A DNA stretch of 64,000 bases, taken from Woeseiaceae bacterium. Lineage in GTDB: Bacteria > Pseudomonadota > Gammaproteobacteria > Steroidobacterales > Woeseiaceae. Positions 28,301 to 37,027 of the stretch are shown here, piece after piece; position 1 is the stretch's first letter; each line of letters starts with the position of its first letter. The stretch lies in contig JAJFKT010000026.1 of the NCBI GenBank assembly GCA_021773075.1, positions 310,356 to 374,355 on the forward strand. Reading direction: 5' to 3'. The notes below the pieces were generated by a model. The model did no database searches. It worked only from the letters and a program-made list of their open reading frames with translations, and had not been told where the DNA came from. The position numbers were made by a program, and so were the translations under genes.

Positions 28301-28503
28301 GTCATTTCGGTCGTGGCGATGCCGTGAATCCGGCCGACACCGACCTTGACCTTTACGATCGCGGTGTTTGGATCGGACTCTTTCATGCTCATGCTGTGAA
28401 AAGTCGGCAGGACAGGCACGAATTTCTGTGGATCGGCGAGCAGTTCAAACGTATCCGCACGCGGGATGCCGACCTCGAAGTTACCGTCAAAGGACATTTC
28501 CAT
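25363..28503 (-). CDS. CoxG/SRPBCC domain fused to a xanthine dehydrogenase-family molybdopterin-binding large subunit (CoxL-like)
   Basis: 1046 aa; N-terminal 'MSFDGNFEVGIPRADTFELLADPQKFVPVLPTF', linker, then 'VGQHLRRKEDERLVRGLGLFVDDYQHDEMLHIGFVRSPYAHAKI' and Mo-hydroxylase motifs. Active-site segment reads PNRGYSR, not AYxCSFR. Confidence 0.88.
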   Translation of the reverse strand: MEMSFDGNFEVGIPRADTFELLADPQKFVPVLPTFHSMSMKESDPNTAIVKVKVGVGRIHGIATTEMTLDERDAPTRARYVGKGNVMGGAYNMIVAFELADASDGGTTVNWTGTTQIYGKILSIAGGGMRGYAEKEINSVIDSLRSALASKEHFEAVSQAASAAAPPRIGLFGAIAAFFARLFGSAAQSATENATQAPHETTGAAMPIVSGQASRKTARDAINPVKPIQTSIQVDHDGRDSWVGQHLRRKEDERLVRGLGLFVDDYQHDEMLHIGFVRSPYAHAKILNIDTSAADALPGVVFTMTGAEVAEQTQPFLQLGTEPGALVVDHGIAIDTVRHQGEPIVMIVAESARLVEDAADLVEVEYEPLPVNVSSEDSLKDETIIHPAVGSNRIFNDVWDHGDVDTAFAEAAHVVKIKRMHFHRFSSTPIEAAATVASWSRRGDIEILSNDGLPGVTAQMLAGYLGVSTEQIRMRTHDIGGNFGTKTVIHPYIGLTAVAARTVGGRAVKWVETRSDNLASFHGGERTYLDTEIALDANGVIKGIRSRHLDDCGAFTRYEPLGCAIWSQVYCGLYGVRNIQIDFSQVVSNKPPCTPNRGYSRLQHLWFMERVLDICGHELGIAADEMRLRNYIRPEQMPYTTPNGCVYDSGDYPDMLEKAKDLIGYDDWRKKQADARAEGRLLGIGIGSTVDSGTNNFGQITLINPDAVFSGNTESCRIKIGLDGSIVAMLGSVPQGQGHETVTSQVIADDLNVGPDMVKVRSGFDSQWNSYAGLSGTIASQFVVTGLSAAHGAAEKLKAELKRLASFALEATPDELELGVGEMGPEVRVTGHPERAINFWMLSNLANCNTASVPEEFRDITLNVLHVYKPPFDLPDKGKKFGNLTLTYAAQIHISVVEVDPKTYQPTILDYVIVDDCGVAMNPKIVEGQVHGAACHGIGAAMQEAFQFDDEGNMITATFTDYAPMTSLNMPDLKCTSTSSPSPFSYNGAKGCGEGGGAPLHSVSAAVQDAMHELGVIVTDSHNSPTILMAAAANPNRDDAVSVESR

Positions 28504-28506
28504 GGC

Positions 28507-28995
28507 CTACGTCTCCCGCATTTGTTTGGCAGCGGCATCGACCGCTGTGTATATATTTTGGTAACCGGTGCAACGGCACAGATTGCCCGAGATTCCCTTA
28601 CGAATCTCATCCCTCGTCGGGTTGGGATTCGCTGCCAGCAGGTCTTTTGCCGCCATTAGCATGCCCGGCGTGCAGTAACCGCACTGTAAGCCGTGGTGTT
28701 CGGAGAACGCCGTTTGCAGCGGATGAAGTTGCTCTCCCTGCTCCAGGCTTTCGACGGTTTCAACCTCGCCACCATCGGCCTGTACTGCGAGGCAGGTGCA
28801 GGACTTAACCAGCTTGCCGTTCAACATGATGGTACAGGCGCCGCAGTAGCTCGTATCGCAACCAATGTGCGTGCCGGTAAGACCGAGTTCCTCACGAATA
28901 AACTCCACCAACAAGGTTCTCGGTTCGATATCCCGCTGGTAAGTGTTGCCGTTGACGGTGATTTCCACCAGTACTGTTTGTTTGTTTTCACGCAT
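28507..28995 (-). CDS. Molybdenum hydroxylase [2Fe-2S] small subunit (CoxS-like)
   Basis: '[16 protein letters not shown]' and '[16 protein letters not shown]...[12 protein letters not shown]'. Confidence 0.93.
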   Translation of the reverse strand: MRENKQTVLVEITVNGNTYQRDIEPRTLLVEFIREELGLTGTHIGCDTSYCGACTIMLNGKLVKSCTCLAVQADGGEVETVESLEQGEQLHPLQTAFSEHHGLQCGYCTPGMLMAAKDLLAANPNPTRDEIRKGISGNLCRCTGYQNIYTAVDAAAKQMRET

Positions 28996-29881
28996 AACGA
29001 TGTCCCCCCGTTACCGAAGCACCACGGCTGCGTGCTACGGATCGTTCTGCCGCTTCGATCACCAGTGAGCGCAACATGGCACGCTTGAATTCTTCGGAGC
29101 CGCGCGCATCAGGTGGCGGCGATGAGGATGACACAATAATATCTGCCGCCTGCGCCAACGTATCTTCGCTCATGTCGCTGTCGCGCAATACGGCTTCGGC
29201 CTCTGCCGAACGCACTGGTGTCGAGCCGGCCCCGCCGATGGCCAATCGAACTTGCACACACTTACCATCGGCCATAGTGATGAGTACGCCCGCGGTTGCT
29301 GTGGGGTAGCACGGTGCAGCACGCTTGAACGCCACATAGGCGCTGCCACTATTGGCCGGTGGCATGGGCACCTGGACCTCCGTAATAATTTCATCGGGTG
29401 CCAGGGAGGTCGTATAGGAATCGAGTATCAGGTCCTCGACCGTTACGCTGCGTTGACCACGGGCGCTGGTGCAAACTACGCTTGCGCCCAATGTTTGCAA
29501 GGCACAAGGCCAATCGCCGCTGGGGTCTGCGATACTGACGCCACCCCCAATAGTGCCCATATTACGTACCTGCTTGTCGGCAATTCCGCCGGCGCATTCC
29601 TGTAACAGGGGAATCTGCCCGGCAATGTCCGAAGCAGCGATATCGGCGTGACGTGCCAGTGCGCCTATATGCAGCGTATCGCCACGCTGCTCGATGTGCG
29701 CGAGATTTGGCAAACGGCCAATATCGATGATTTCGTCCGTATCGCCCAGCCGGAGTTTCAGCATTGGGATCAGACTTTGGCCACCTGCCAGGACGTTTGC
29801 GTCATCACGGAGCTTCGCCAGAAGTCCGAGTGCATCATCAAGCGTCGCGGGACGGTGATAGTTAAAGGGAGCTGGGTACAT
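28988..29881 (-). CDS. Molybdenum hydroxylase FAD-binding medium subunit (CoxM-like)
   Basis: '[16 protein letters not shown]', '[19 protein letters not shown]'. Confidence 0.92.
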   Translation of the reverse strand: MYPAPFNYHRPATLDDALGLLAKLRDDANVLAGGQSLIPMLKLRLGDTDEIIDIGRLPNLAHIEQRGDTLHIGALARHADIAASDIAGQIPLLQECAGGIADKQVRNMGTIGGGVSIADPSGDWPCALQTLGASVVCTSARGQRSVTVEDLILDSYTTSLAPDEIITEVQVPMPPANSGSAYVAFKRAAPCYPTATAGVLITMADGKCVQVRLAIGGAGSTPVRSAEAEAVLRDSDMSEDTLAQAADIIVSSSSPPPDARGSEEFKRAMLRSLVIEAAERSVARSRGASVTGGHRYA

Positions 29882-29984
29882 GTGGAATCTCGACTGGAAA
29901 ATGTGAGCTTATTGGTGTGTTTTGTTCCATTCATACGCCTGACAAGGATAGCCCGGTCTGCATAGCTGTCTTGGACCAGAATGC

Positions 29985-30011
29985 ACCAAGCTTTGACTGA
30001 CAATGCTTGGT
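29985..30011. promoter_or_regulatory. 7-bp inverted repeat upstream of the coxMSL-like operon
   Basis: ACCAAGC (29985-29991) / GCTTGGT (30005-30011) in the ~200-bp gap before the coxM-like gene. Confidence 0.3.
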
Positions 30012-30081
30012 TGTGAAAATCATTGCGGAATCCCGTCGATGTACATTATTTTGCGTCAAATAAGCAGTGTAATACAAACAC

Positions 30082-30606
30082 CTATTCATCAAGTAACTCG
30101 ACGAGCAGGGCGCGCATTTCAACAGGGCCGGTTATCGGCCTCTGATCATTAATTTCAATCTGCAATGCTAAGGCTCGCTCACCGATTTCAGTCGCTAGTG
30201 ACTGCTGTTCCGCGGTCAGTTCTTCAAAGGTTTCCGCGCTCATCATCGCCTCGCAACATCGTGCATCGCGGCTGCTGACCGAGCGACAAGCGATTGGCCG
30301 AACGTCATAGATTGAGCAACTGCCATCCTTAAGGAACGGGCATGTCCAGCGCCTTGTTTCGGCTTGCTCGTGCGACATGCGGCTTATTTGTTCAGTCTGC
30401 TCGCGGAGCTTGAGCTCCAGTTGTGCAAATTCCTCGGCTGAAAAGTCGCGGTATGCTGCATCAAGCATCCTGATGCCATCGGCTCGATTCGTCATTACGA
30501 CTAGCTGGTGACAGCACCACGAACAACCGCGCTTACAGTCTGCGGTCTCGCCTGCGGTTTTGCGGGCAATCAGATCGTCGGCGGCGACCAGGTCGAATAG
30601 CGCCAT
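30082..30606 (-). CDS. YkgJ-family cysteine cluster protein
   Basis: 'CKRGCSWCCHQLVVMTNRADG' and 'CPFLKDGSCSIYDVRPIACR'. Confidence 0.85.
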   Translation of the reverse strand: MALFDLVAADDLIARKTAGETADCKRGCSWCCHQLVVMTNRADGIRMLDAAYRDFSAEEFAQLELKLREQTEQISRMSHEQAETRRWTCPFLKDGSCSIYDVRPIACRSVSSRDARCCEAMMSAETFEELTAEQQSLATEIGERALALQIEINDQRPITGPVEMRALLVELLDE

Positions 30607-30621
30607 CGGATTGGATGCTCC

Positions 30622-31149
30622 TCAGTCCAGCAGTTCGATCGAACCATCATACAGTCCGTCGAGCAAGGAACTCGCCAGCAAGACCGCTGCCTGTCGCTCA
30701 TCACCTTTGTGTAGCTCAATATCGAGTCTACCCTCAAGGTCCTTGACCACGGTGAACACGGCCTTGCCATTGAGTCTAAAGCTGTTACCGAGAAACGTAA
30801 CACTTTGCACTGACTGTTCTTGCCGAACCTTGGCAACGCGCGACTCGATGCGTAGAAAGAAAGACTTGAGCAGCTCGTCCAGACTCAACTGCTCCGAGTG
30901 CTTGGATGCAAGTTGCAGTTCTCCCGTGTCTCGCATTTTTCTAATGACGTCACCAATGCCGGCTTCATCGCCCTGTAACTTAAATTGCGCGCTGTAGGCG
31001 TCGTGCTTATCGTCGCCCGCAAAATCTATATGTAGATCGCACACGCGGTAGGCTTCAGTGATGCCATCCATTTGCGCCAGGGATATGCTCTGAATGCCAT
31101 GGCGGCGGAAGAATGCGGTCACCAGTTGTCGGGCGTCGGCAGCACTCAC
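30622..31149 (-). CDS. Hypothetical protein
   Basis: 175-aa ORF in gene-like spacing between gcdH-like and ykgJ-like genes; no recognised domain. Confidence 0.55.
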   Translation of the reverse strand: MSAADARQLVTAFFRRHGIQSISLAQMDGITEAYRVCDLHIDFAGDDKHDAYSAQFKLQGDEAGIGDVIRKMRDTGELQLASKHSEQLSLDELLKSFFLRIESRVAKVRQEQSVQSVTFLGNSFRLNGKAVFTVVKDLEGRLDIELHKGDERQAAVLLASSLLDGLYDGSIELLD

Positions 31150-31159
31150 TGTATTTTGT

Positions 31160-32383
31160 CTAAGCCGAAAATGCCGGGATGCCAGTCTGGGCGCGACCGA
31201 GTATCAACGCGTGAATATCGTGGGTCCCTTCGTAGGTATTGACTGTTTCCAGATTGGTCATGTGGCGAAAAACGGGATACTCATCGGAGATACCATTTCC
31301 GCCGTGCATGTCACGGGCCGTGCGAGCGATGTCGAGTGCCTTGCCGCAGGAATTTCTTTTCAGCAGGGAGATAAGCTCCGCGGAGAGTTGCCCTTGTTCT
31401 TTAAGACGACCCGCTTGCAGACAACCCTGCAAGCCAAGACCGATCTCGGTCTGCATGTCAGCCAGCTTTTTCTGAATGAGCTGGTTCGCCGCCAGCGGCC
31501 GGCCAAATTGTTTGCGATCCAAAACGTATTGCCGCGCCGCGTGCCAGCAAGCTTCTGCCGCACCCAATGCACCCCAGGCGATGCCATAGCGCGCGTTATT
31601 CAGACAGCCCATAGGGCCCTTCAGCCCTTCGACATTTGGCAGCAGATTCTCTTCCGGCACGAACACCGAGTCCATGACAATCTCGCCGGTAACCGATGCG
31701 CGCAGCGATAACTTGCCTTCGATTTTCGGCGCGCTCAATCCCTGCATTCCGTTCTCAAGGACGAACCCGCGGATTCTGCCATCATCATTTTTTGCCCAGA
31801 CGACGAAGACATCCGCAATCGGCGAATTTGAGATCCACATCTTGCTGCCACTCAATTCGTATCCGCCCTTGACCGTTCGGGCGCGGGTCTTCATGCCGCC
31901 CGGATCGGAGCCGTAATCCGGCTCGGTCAGTCCAAAGCAGCCAATGTATTCACCGCTGGCGAGCTTCGGCAAGTACTTTTCGCGCTGCGCTTCGCTGCCA
32001 TAGGCGTAAATTGGATACATGACGAGGCTGGATTGGACACTCATCATGGAACGGTAGCCTGAGTCGACGCGTTCGACCTCGCGGGCAATCAGGCCATAGC
32101 TGACATAGCCGAGGCCCGAGCAGCCGTAGCCGTCGATGGTCGGGCCCAACAGCCCCAGCTCACCCATCTCCCGAAAAATGGCCGGATCTGTTTGCTCGTT
32201 TCGGTAGGCGGCCTGGATGCGAGGCCCCAATTTCTCTTGTGCGTACTGCGCGGCGGTGTCGGCAACCAGCACCTCGTCATCCGTCAATTGCAGGTTCAAT
32301 CTGAATGGGTCGTCCCAGTGAAAGGCCGCCCATGCTGGTGGCTGCTTCGCCTCTGTCTTTACCACGGTATTCATGCAGGACAT
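31160..32383 (-). CDS. Acyl-CoA dehydrogenase, glutaryl-CoA dehydrogenase-like
   Basis: '[21 protein letters not shown]', '[43 protein letters not shown]'; start trimmed to ATG at 32383. Confidence 0.88.
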   Translation of the reverse strand: MSCMNTVVKTEAKQPPAWAAFHWDDPFRLNLQLTDDEVLVADTAAQYAQEKLGPRIQAAYRNEQTDPAIFREMGELGLLGPTIDGYGCSGLGYVSYGLIAREVERVDSGYRSMMSVQSSLVMYPIYAYGSEAQREKYLPKLASGEYIGCFGLTEPDYGSDPGGMKTRARTVKGGYELSGSKMWISNSPIADVFVVWAKNDDGRIRGFVLENGMQGLSAPKIEGKLSLRASVTGEIVMDSVFVPEENLLPNVEGLKGPMGCLNNARYGIAWGALGAAEACWHAARQYVLDRKQFGRPLAANQLIQKKLADMQTEIGLGLQGCLQAGRLKEQGQLSAELISLLKRNSCGKALDIARTARDMHGGNGISDEYPVFRHMTNLETVNTYEGTHDIHALILGRAQTGIPAFSA

Positions 32384-32401
32384 TATAGGGTCCTGCCGCT
32401 G

Positions 32402-32417
32402 CCAGTCATTTGACTGG
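32402..32417. promoter_or_regulatory. Near-perfect 16-bp palindrome in the divergent promoter (operator candidate)
   Basis: CCAGTCA-TT-TGACTGG between the divergent acyl-CoA dehydrogenase and MFS genes; an extra TGACTG occurs about 20 bp to the right. Confidence 0.5.
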
Positions 32418-32463
32418 TGGTACGGTATCGAATGACTGACGGCGCATTGGAAGGACAATAATT

Positions 32464-33732
32464 ATGGGAAGCGCTGCTTCTGCTCGTATTTTCTACGGCT
32501 GGTGGAACGTCGCCGCTTCTTTTGTCGGGCTGTCGCTGAGTTATGCGATGTTTACTGTTTTTGCGTTCGGCACCTTCGTTGCCCCGCTGGAGGCAGAGTT
32601 TGGCTGGAGCCGTGCACAAATCTCAATTGCCCTAACGATCACGAATATCACCATCGTGCTCTGTTCGCCGGTGGTTGGTTGGTTGGTCGATCGCGTCGGC
32701 GTCCGGCACGTTCTTATTCCGTCGGTCATCCTGATGGGACTTGCGGTTGCGTCTATGTCTCAGATTCAGGGGAACATCTGGCATTACTATGCGATATACC
32801 TGCTCATTCCTTTGCTCGGCGCTGGAACCTTGCCACTCAGTTATTCGCGCGTGGTCGTCACCTGGTTTGCACGTCGTCGTGGAATTGCCCTGGGAATCTC
32901 GCTGGCGGGTTTTGGCGTCGGCGCGTCACTGATACCACCCGTGGGGCAGTATCTGATCGGTGCTTTCGGTTGGCGGGAGGCGTATCTATTTTTCGCGGCG
33001 GCGATCTTGCTGATTAATCTGCCGCTGACAGCGCTCTTGCTACGCGAGTCGCCCGGCGATTACGGATTACTGCCAGACGGTAATCACCCCGGTCAATCCG
33101 AGGTGCCCGAACTCGCGACCGATGTTGGAATGAGCAATGCCGATGCGATGAGAACCCGGAGTTACTGGCTGATTCTCGTTTCGTTCTTACTGGTTGGGTT
33201 CGGCGTTACCAGCATACTCGCCCATCTGGTACCGATGCTGATCGGTCGCGGGATCGCGCCGACTGCGGCATCGTTGTATATGGGCTCGCTTGGCGCAGGA
33301 CTCATTGTCGGGCGGATACTTGCTGGCCATCTAATGGACCGCTACTTCGCACCGTATGTCGCGGCGACCTTTCTCATGGGTATGTGCTTCGGTATTGCGG
33401 TATTGGCATTGAATATCGGTGGCCCGTTGCTGCTCGTGGCGGCAGTTCTGATTGGTCTTGCTCTAGGTTCCGAGATCAGCGAGATAGCGTATATCATCAG
33501 TCGCTATTTCGGTTCACGTGCCTTTGGTCACATCAACGGAATCATGTTTGCTGCGTTCCAGTTAGGATCGGCGTTTGGAGCACCGGCGATGGGCATCTAT
33601 TTCGACCGGGTCGGCAACTACATAAACGCGCTTTGGGTTTTGACGGGCGTCGTTTTCGTTGCCGTAGTGCTCATTGCACGGCTGGGACCTTACCCGGATC
33701 CTGGCAGCGAGGAGCCGGCTGCTGCACTCTAA
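32464..33732 (+). CDS. MFS transporter (monocarboxylate/oxalate-formate antiporter type)
   Basis: 'FYGWWNVAASFVGLSLSYAMFTVFAFGTFVAPLEAEFGWSRAQIS'. Confidence 0.88.
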   Translation: MGSAASARIFYGWWNVAASFVGLSLSYAMFTVFAFGTFVAPLEAEFGWSRAQISIALTITNITIVLCSPVVGWLVDRVGVRHVLIPSVILMGLAVASMSQIQGNIWHYYAIYLLIPLLGAGTLPLSYSRVVVTWFARRRGIALGISLAGFGVGASLIPPVGQYLIGAFGWREAYLFFAAAILLINLPLTALLLRESPGDYGLLPDGNHPGQSEVPELATDVGMSNADAMRTRSYWLILVSFLLVGFGVTSILAHLVPMLIGRGIAPTAASLYMGSLGAGLIVGRILAGHLMDRYFAPYVAATFLMGMCFGIAVLALNIGGPLLLVAAVLIGLALGSEISEIAYIISRYFGSRAFGHINGIMFAAFQLGSAFGAPAMGIYFDRVGNYINALWVLTGVVFVAVVLIARLGPYPDPGSEEPAAAL

Positions 33733-33849
33733 GTCAATCATCAAAGAACTGGCAGGCAAGACCGGGTGTGCACAGTGGCCTAATATTATTCGGACGCGAT
33801 AGCTACAATGAATCGCCGCCGCTTGAAACCAAATGGAGAATCTCACCAG

Positions 33850-34572
33850 ATGTGGGCACTCGTACCACTGAAACGCCTCGACGATGCAAAGCAACGCCTT
33901 GCAGGCTTCCTGACACCCGGCCAACGAATTGGCTTGTCCCGGGCAATGGTGACAGACGTATTAACAAGCTTGAGCCAGACAAAGGCCCTGGCCGGCGTAG
34001 TGCTCGTCTCGCCGGACCCAAATGTCAAGGCGCTTGCCGAAAAATTTCGTTGCGATTATTTGCTTGAATCGGAGCTTGGCGTAAGCAGCTTAAACGGGGC
34101 GATCGAGGCTGCCGTTACAGAACTTGCGGCCAGGCACATTGACGACGTGTTGGTCGTTCACGGTGACCTGCCGTTGATTAGCGAGCAGGAGTTATCATCC
34201 TTGCTGCGCACCCATGAGACGGCCACCGGACCGAGGATGACGATTGTTCCGGACCGACATGGCACGGGTAGCAATTGTATTGCGGTGAGTCCTGCATCAG
34301 ATCTGAAGTTTTGTTTTGGTGAGCATAGTTTTAGACGCCACGTTCGGTCAGCCCATGCGCGGGGAATGGCGGTCAGGGTTGAGAATTTGTCCGGTGCGGC
34401 CCTTGATATCGACACGCGTGACGATTGTTGGCAATTCATGACCGGCACGCGGCGTACCGGTCACACGCAAGACTATCTGCAATCCATCGGTCTGTGTGCA
34501 CCCGTTGCGAGCGTCGTCGACAGTTGGCGAAAAGCTAAGCGGATATCTTTGTGGGCGCACCAATCTGAATGA
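33850..34572 (+). CDS. cofC: Phospho-lactate/PEP/3-phosphoglycerate guanylyltransferase, F420 biosynthesis
   Basis: 'MWALVPLKRLDDAKQRLAGFLTPGQRIGLSRAMVTDVL', 'VVHGDLPLISEQEL', 'VPDRHGTGSNCIAVSP', 'FGEHSFRRHV', 'ALDIDTRDD'. Confidence 0.9.
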   Translation: MWALVPLKRLDDAKQRLAGFLTPGQRIGLSRAMVTDVLTSLSQTKALAGVVLVSPDPNVKALAEKFRCDYLLESELGVSSLNGAIEAAVTELAARHIDDVLVVHGDLPLISEQELSSLLRTHETATGPRMTIVPDRHGTGSNCIAVSPASDLKFCFGEHSFRRHVRSAHARGMAVRVENLSGAALDIDTRDDCWQFMTGTRRTGHTQDYLQSIGLCAPVASVVDSWRKAKRISLWAHQSE

Positions 34573-34924
34573 CGCCGAGAGTCTCGCGAAGCGGCCAGCT
34601 CGTACCGATTCGTTTGCCAGCTGCGATCCGCGATGGCACCCGCTGGCCACTGGGTATGCCTGTGCAACGGCCCAGACCGTCGAAGCGCCAGTTGTGGAAC
34701 GGGCAGATGAGTTCTTCACCGTCCAAGAGGCTGCCGAGACCTTGTCCTTCCCGGATGCCGTTGGGGATGTAGTTACGCATGTGCGGGCAATAGGCATCCA
34801 TCGCGCGCAAGGTGCCGGATTGAGTTCGGAAAACCAACAGGTCGACTCCTTCATGACTAATCTCGAGCACATTGCCAGGGCGCAAGTCAGATGCTGGCAG
34901 AAGCTCTTTCCATTCGGCAGCCAT
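34535..34924 (-). CDS. Small Rieske [2Fe-2S] protein
   Basis: 129 aa with CPH...CPFH Rieske ligands ('AYCPHMRN', 'ICPFHNWRFDG'). Confidence 0.85.
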   Translation of the reverse strand: MAAEWKELLPASDLRPGNVLEISHEGVDLLVFRTQSGTLRAMDAYCPHMRNYIPNGIREGQGLGSLLDGEELICPFHNWRFDGLGRCTGIPSGQRVPSRIAAGKRIGTSWPLRETLGVIQIGAPTKISA

Positions 34925-35055
34925 CGATTCTCCGCAAAATTCGATAGATACTCCGGCGATCTCTGCTGGTCAAGGGCTTATGCGTGCAAAAGCAAGAAAA
35001 CACGAGGGCGCCGGGCTAAGGTTGTGTTGATCTACTATTCAGGTAAGGAGGTCAG

Positions 35056-36096
35056 GTGGCAGTTTCGTTCGACGTCGGCATACTCCCGAATCGCCCCGTA
35101 AGTGACTGCGTGAGTATGGCACGGCAAGCCGAGGAGCTGGGTTATGGCGGTGTCTGGATCGCTGATTCTCATTCTGTGATGCGCGATGCTTACGCTGTGC
35201 TTTCGATACTCGCGACACGAACAAAATCACTCACGCTTGCTGCAGGCGTCACTAATACGGTGACACGCCATCCCGTTGTCCTCGCCAATAGCTGGGCGAC
35301 TCTGCAAGAGTTGTCCGGGGGTAGGGCGGTCTGTGGTATTGGCGTCGGAGAAAGCGCAGTTCGTAATCTCGGGCTGCGACCGGAGAAGCTCGCCGTATTC
35401 GAAGAAAAAGTGCGCGTCATCCGTGCATTGATTCGGGGCGAGACGACCGAATACGAGGGACGGCAGGTTCATATGCGTTGGCCAGCAGCGGTCGACGTGC
35501 CTTTGATCATGGCTTGCTCAGGACCGAAATCTTTACGCCTTGCAGGGCGCATTGCCGATGGCGTGTTGTTTCAGGTGGGCTCGGATCCACGATTGGCGCA
35601 ATACGCGCTCGATAATATTCGTGCGGGCGCCGAAGAGGCCGGGCGGAATTTCGACGATCTGAAGCTCTATATGCGCGTTGCCTGCGCCGTGTCGGATGAC
35701 CGCGAGCGAGCGCGCAAAGAGGTGGAGGGGTACGCATCGGTTGCTGCGAATACGGTGTTTCGAACGGTACCCCGTGAATACTTTGACGATCAGCTGTACG
35801 ACGAGTTGGGCCGACTTATGACTGAATACGACTACGCGGAGCATGGCAGCAACACGTCCGGGCACCAACAATTCCTGACCGATAATATTCTCGACGCTAT
35901 CGCTATAGCGTGTACGCCAGAGGAAGCCGTGACTCGATTCCGCGGCCTAACTGACCTTGGGATAGACGGTTTCGTCTGGCCGGCAAACATGCCAGACCCG
36001 CATCCTTATATAGAAACGTTCGCAGAGCGGGTGATACCGCACGTCACCGGCAGTAAGCTAAATACGCACGCGCTATTGGGGAACGAAGATGACTGA
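35056..36096 (+). CDS. LLM-class (luciferase-like) oxidoreductase, probably F420-dependent
   Basis: GTG start with AAGGAGG SD; 'MARQAEELGYGGVWIADSHSVMRDAYAVLSILATRTKSLTLAAGVTNTVTRHPVVLANSWATLQELSGGRAVCGIGVGES'. Confidence 0.87.
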   Translation: MAVSFDVGILPNRPVSDCVSMARQAEELGYGGVWIADSHSVMRDAYAVLSILATRTKSLTLAAGVTNTVTRHPVVLANSWATLQELSGGRAVCGIGVGESAVRNLGLRPEKLAVFEEKVRVIRALIRGETTEYEGRQVHMRWPAAVDVPLIMACSGPKSLRLAGRIADGVLFQVGSDPRLAQYALDNIRAGAEEAGRNFDDLKLYMRVACAVSDDRERARKEVEGYASVAANTVFRTVPREYFDDQLYDELGRLMTEYDYAEHGSNTSGHQQFLTDNILDAIAIACTPEEAVTRFRGLTDLGIDGFVWPANMPDPHPYIETFAERVIPHVTGSKLNTHALLGNEDD

Positions 36097-37021
36097 CAAT
36101 GAAACTCAACCGCAACAGAGTGGCCATGAACATTGCGGTATTTTCACACTGGGTGGCGATATTCCTATTCAGGGTGCATATCGTGACATTTGTTATGAGC
36201 CACTTCGCCACAAAATCTGGACAGCCAGCGAAGGCATCTACCGCACAATTTTTCTCGAAGGCAAAAAAGGCGTTACGGCATTCGATACGTTCGGAACGCC
36301 GGGAACGGCACGTGCGTACGGCGGAGCCATACAGCGAGTATTCCCGAAGAAACCAATTCACACGATCGTTTATTCGCACGATCACCTTGATCACGTCGGT
36401 TATGCGGCGGATCTTGCACCGGACGCGGACATCATCGCCCACGACTACGCGAATCAGGTCATTAGCGCGCGTGGCTCTGACGGTCAACTGCCGGCCAGTG
36501 AAGTCTGGACCGGCGAGCGCACCGAGTACAATATCGATGGCTCGCGTTTCGAACTGATTTATCCCGGACTTACACACGGCGACGGCAATATCGCCGCGTA
36601 TTTTCCCGAAGAAAAAGTCTGCTTCATGGTCGATACAGTAGCCGACGGTGTTGGCTACACGACACTCATGGACTGGCACTTGACGCATTACGTGCCGGTC
36701 ATGAAGCGTTTCTTGAGTCTCGATTGGGATCTCTGGGTGCCTGGGCACTTCTGGCCGATCACGCGAGAGCGCTTTATCGAGATACTCGGCTACTGGGAGC
36801 GCTTGTTCGAGTTCGCACAAAATGCAATTTTAGACGGCGTCGACCCACACGACTGGGATGGCCTCAACAAATACACGGACGAGAAACTTGGGCCACTGTA
36901 TGCCGATGAATTTCGTTACTACGAGTATGCGGCCATGAATTTGTCGCGCTACATGCAGGAGTACCTCTCGGGCGGATGGGGTATCGACGGCAATCTCAAA
37001 CCCGACACGACGCCGTTGTAG
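36089..37021 (+). CDS. MBL-fold metallohydrolase
   Basis: 'VYSHDHLDHVGYAADL' HxHxDH motif; overlaps the LLM gene by 8 nt. Confidence 0.88.
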   Translation: MTDNETQPQQSGHEHCGIFTLGGDIPIQGAYRDICYEPLRHKIWTASEGIYRTIFLEGKKGVTAFDTFGTPGTARAYGGAIQRVFPKKPIHTIVYSHDHLDHVGYAADLAPDADIIAHDYANQVISARGSDGQLPASEVWTGERTEYNIDGSRFELIYPGLTHGDGNIAAYFPEEKVCFMVDTVADGVGYTTLMDWHLTHYVPVMKRFLSLDWDLWVPGHFWPITRERFIEILGYWERLFEFAQNAILDGVDPHDWDGLNKYTDEKLGPLYADEFRYYEYAAMNLSRYMQEYLSGGWGIDGNLKPDTTPL

Positions 37022-37027
37022 GAGTTA

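Noticed and set aside
25363-29881. Reading the coxMSL-like operon as an aerobic CO dehydrogenase
   Set aside because: The large subunit lacks the form I AYxCSFR loop (reads PNRGYSR), so CO oxidation is not supported.
33384-34067. 227-aa forward ORF spanning the end of the MFS gene and the start of cofC
   Set aside because: Different frame over two well-supported genes; no domain similarity recognised.
36044-36820. 258-aa reverse ORF opposite the first MBL gene
   Set aside because: Antisense to a gene with intact HxHxDH motif; shadow ORF. The same applies to 37025-37486 and 44415-45164.
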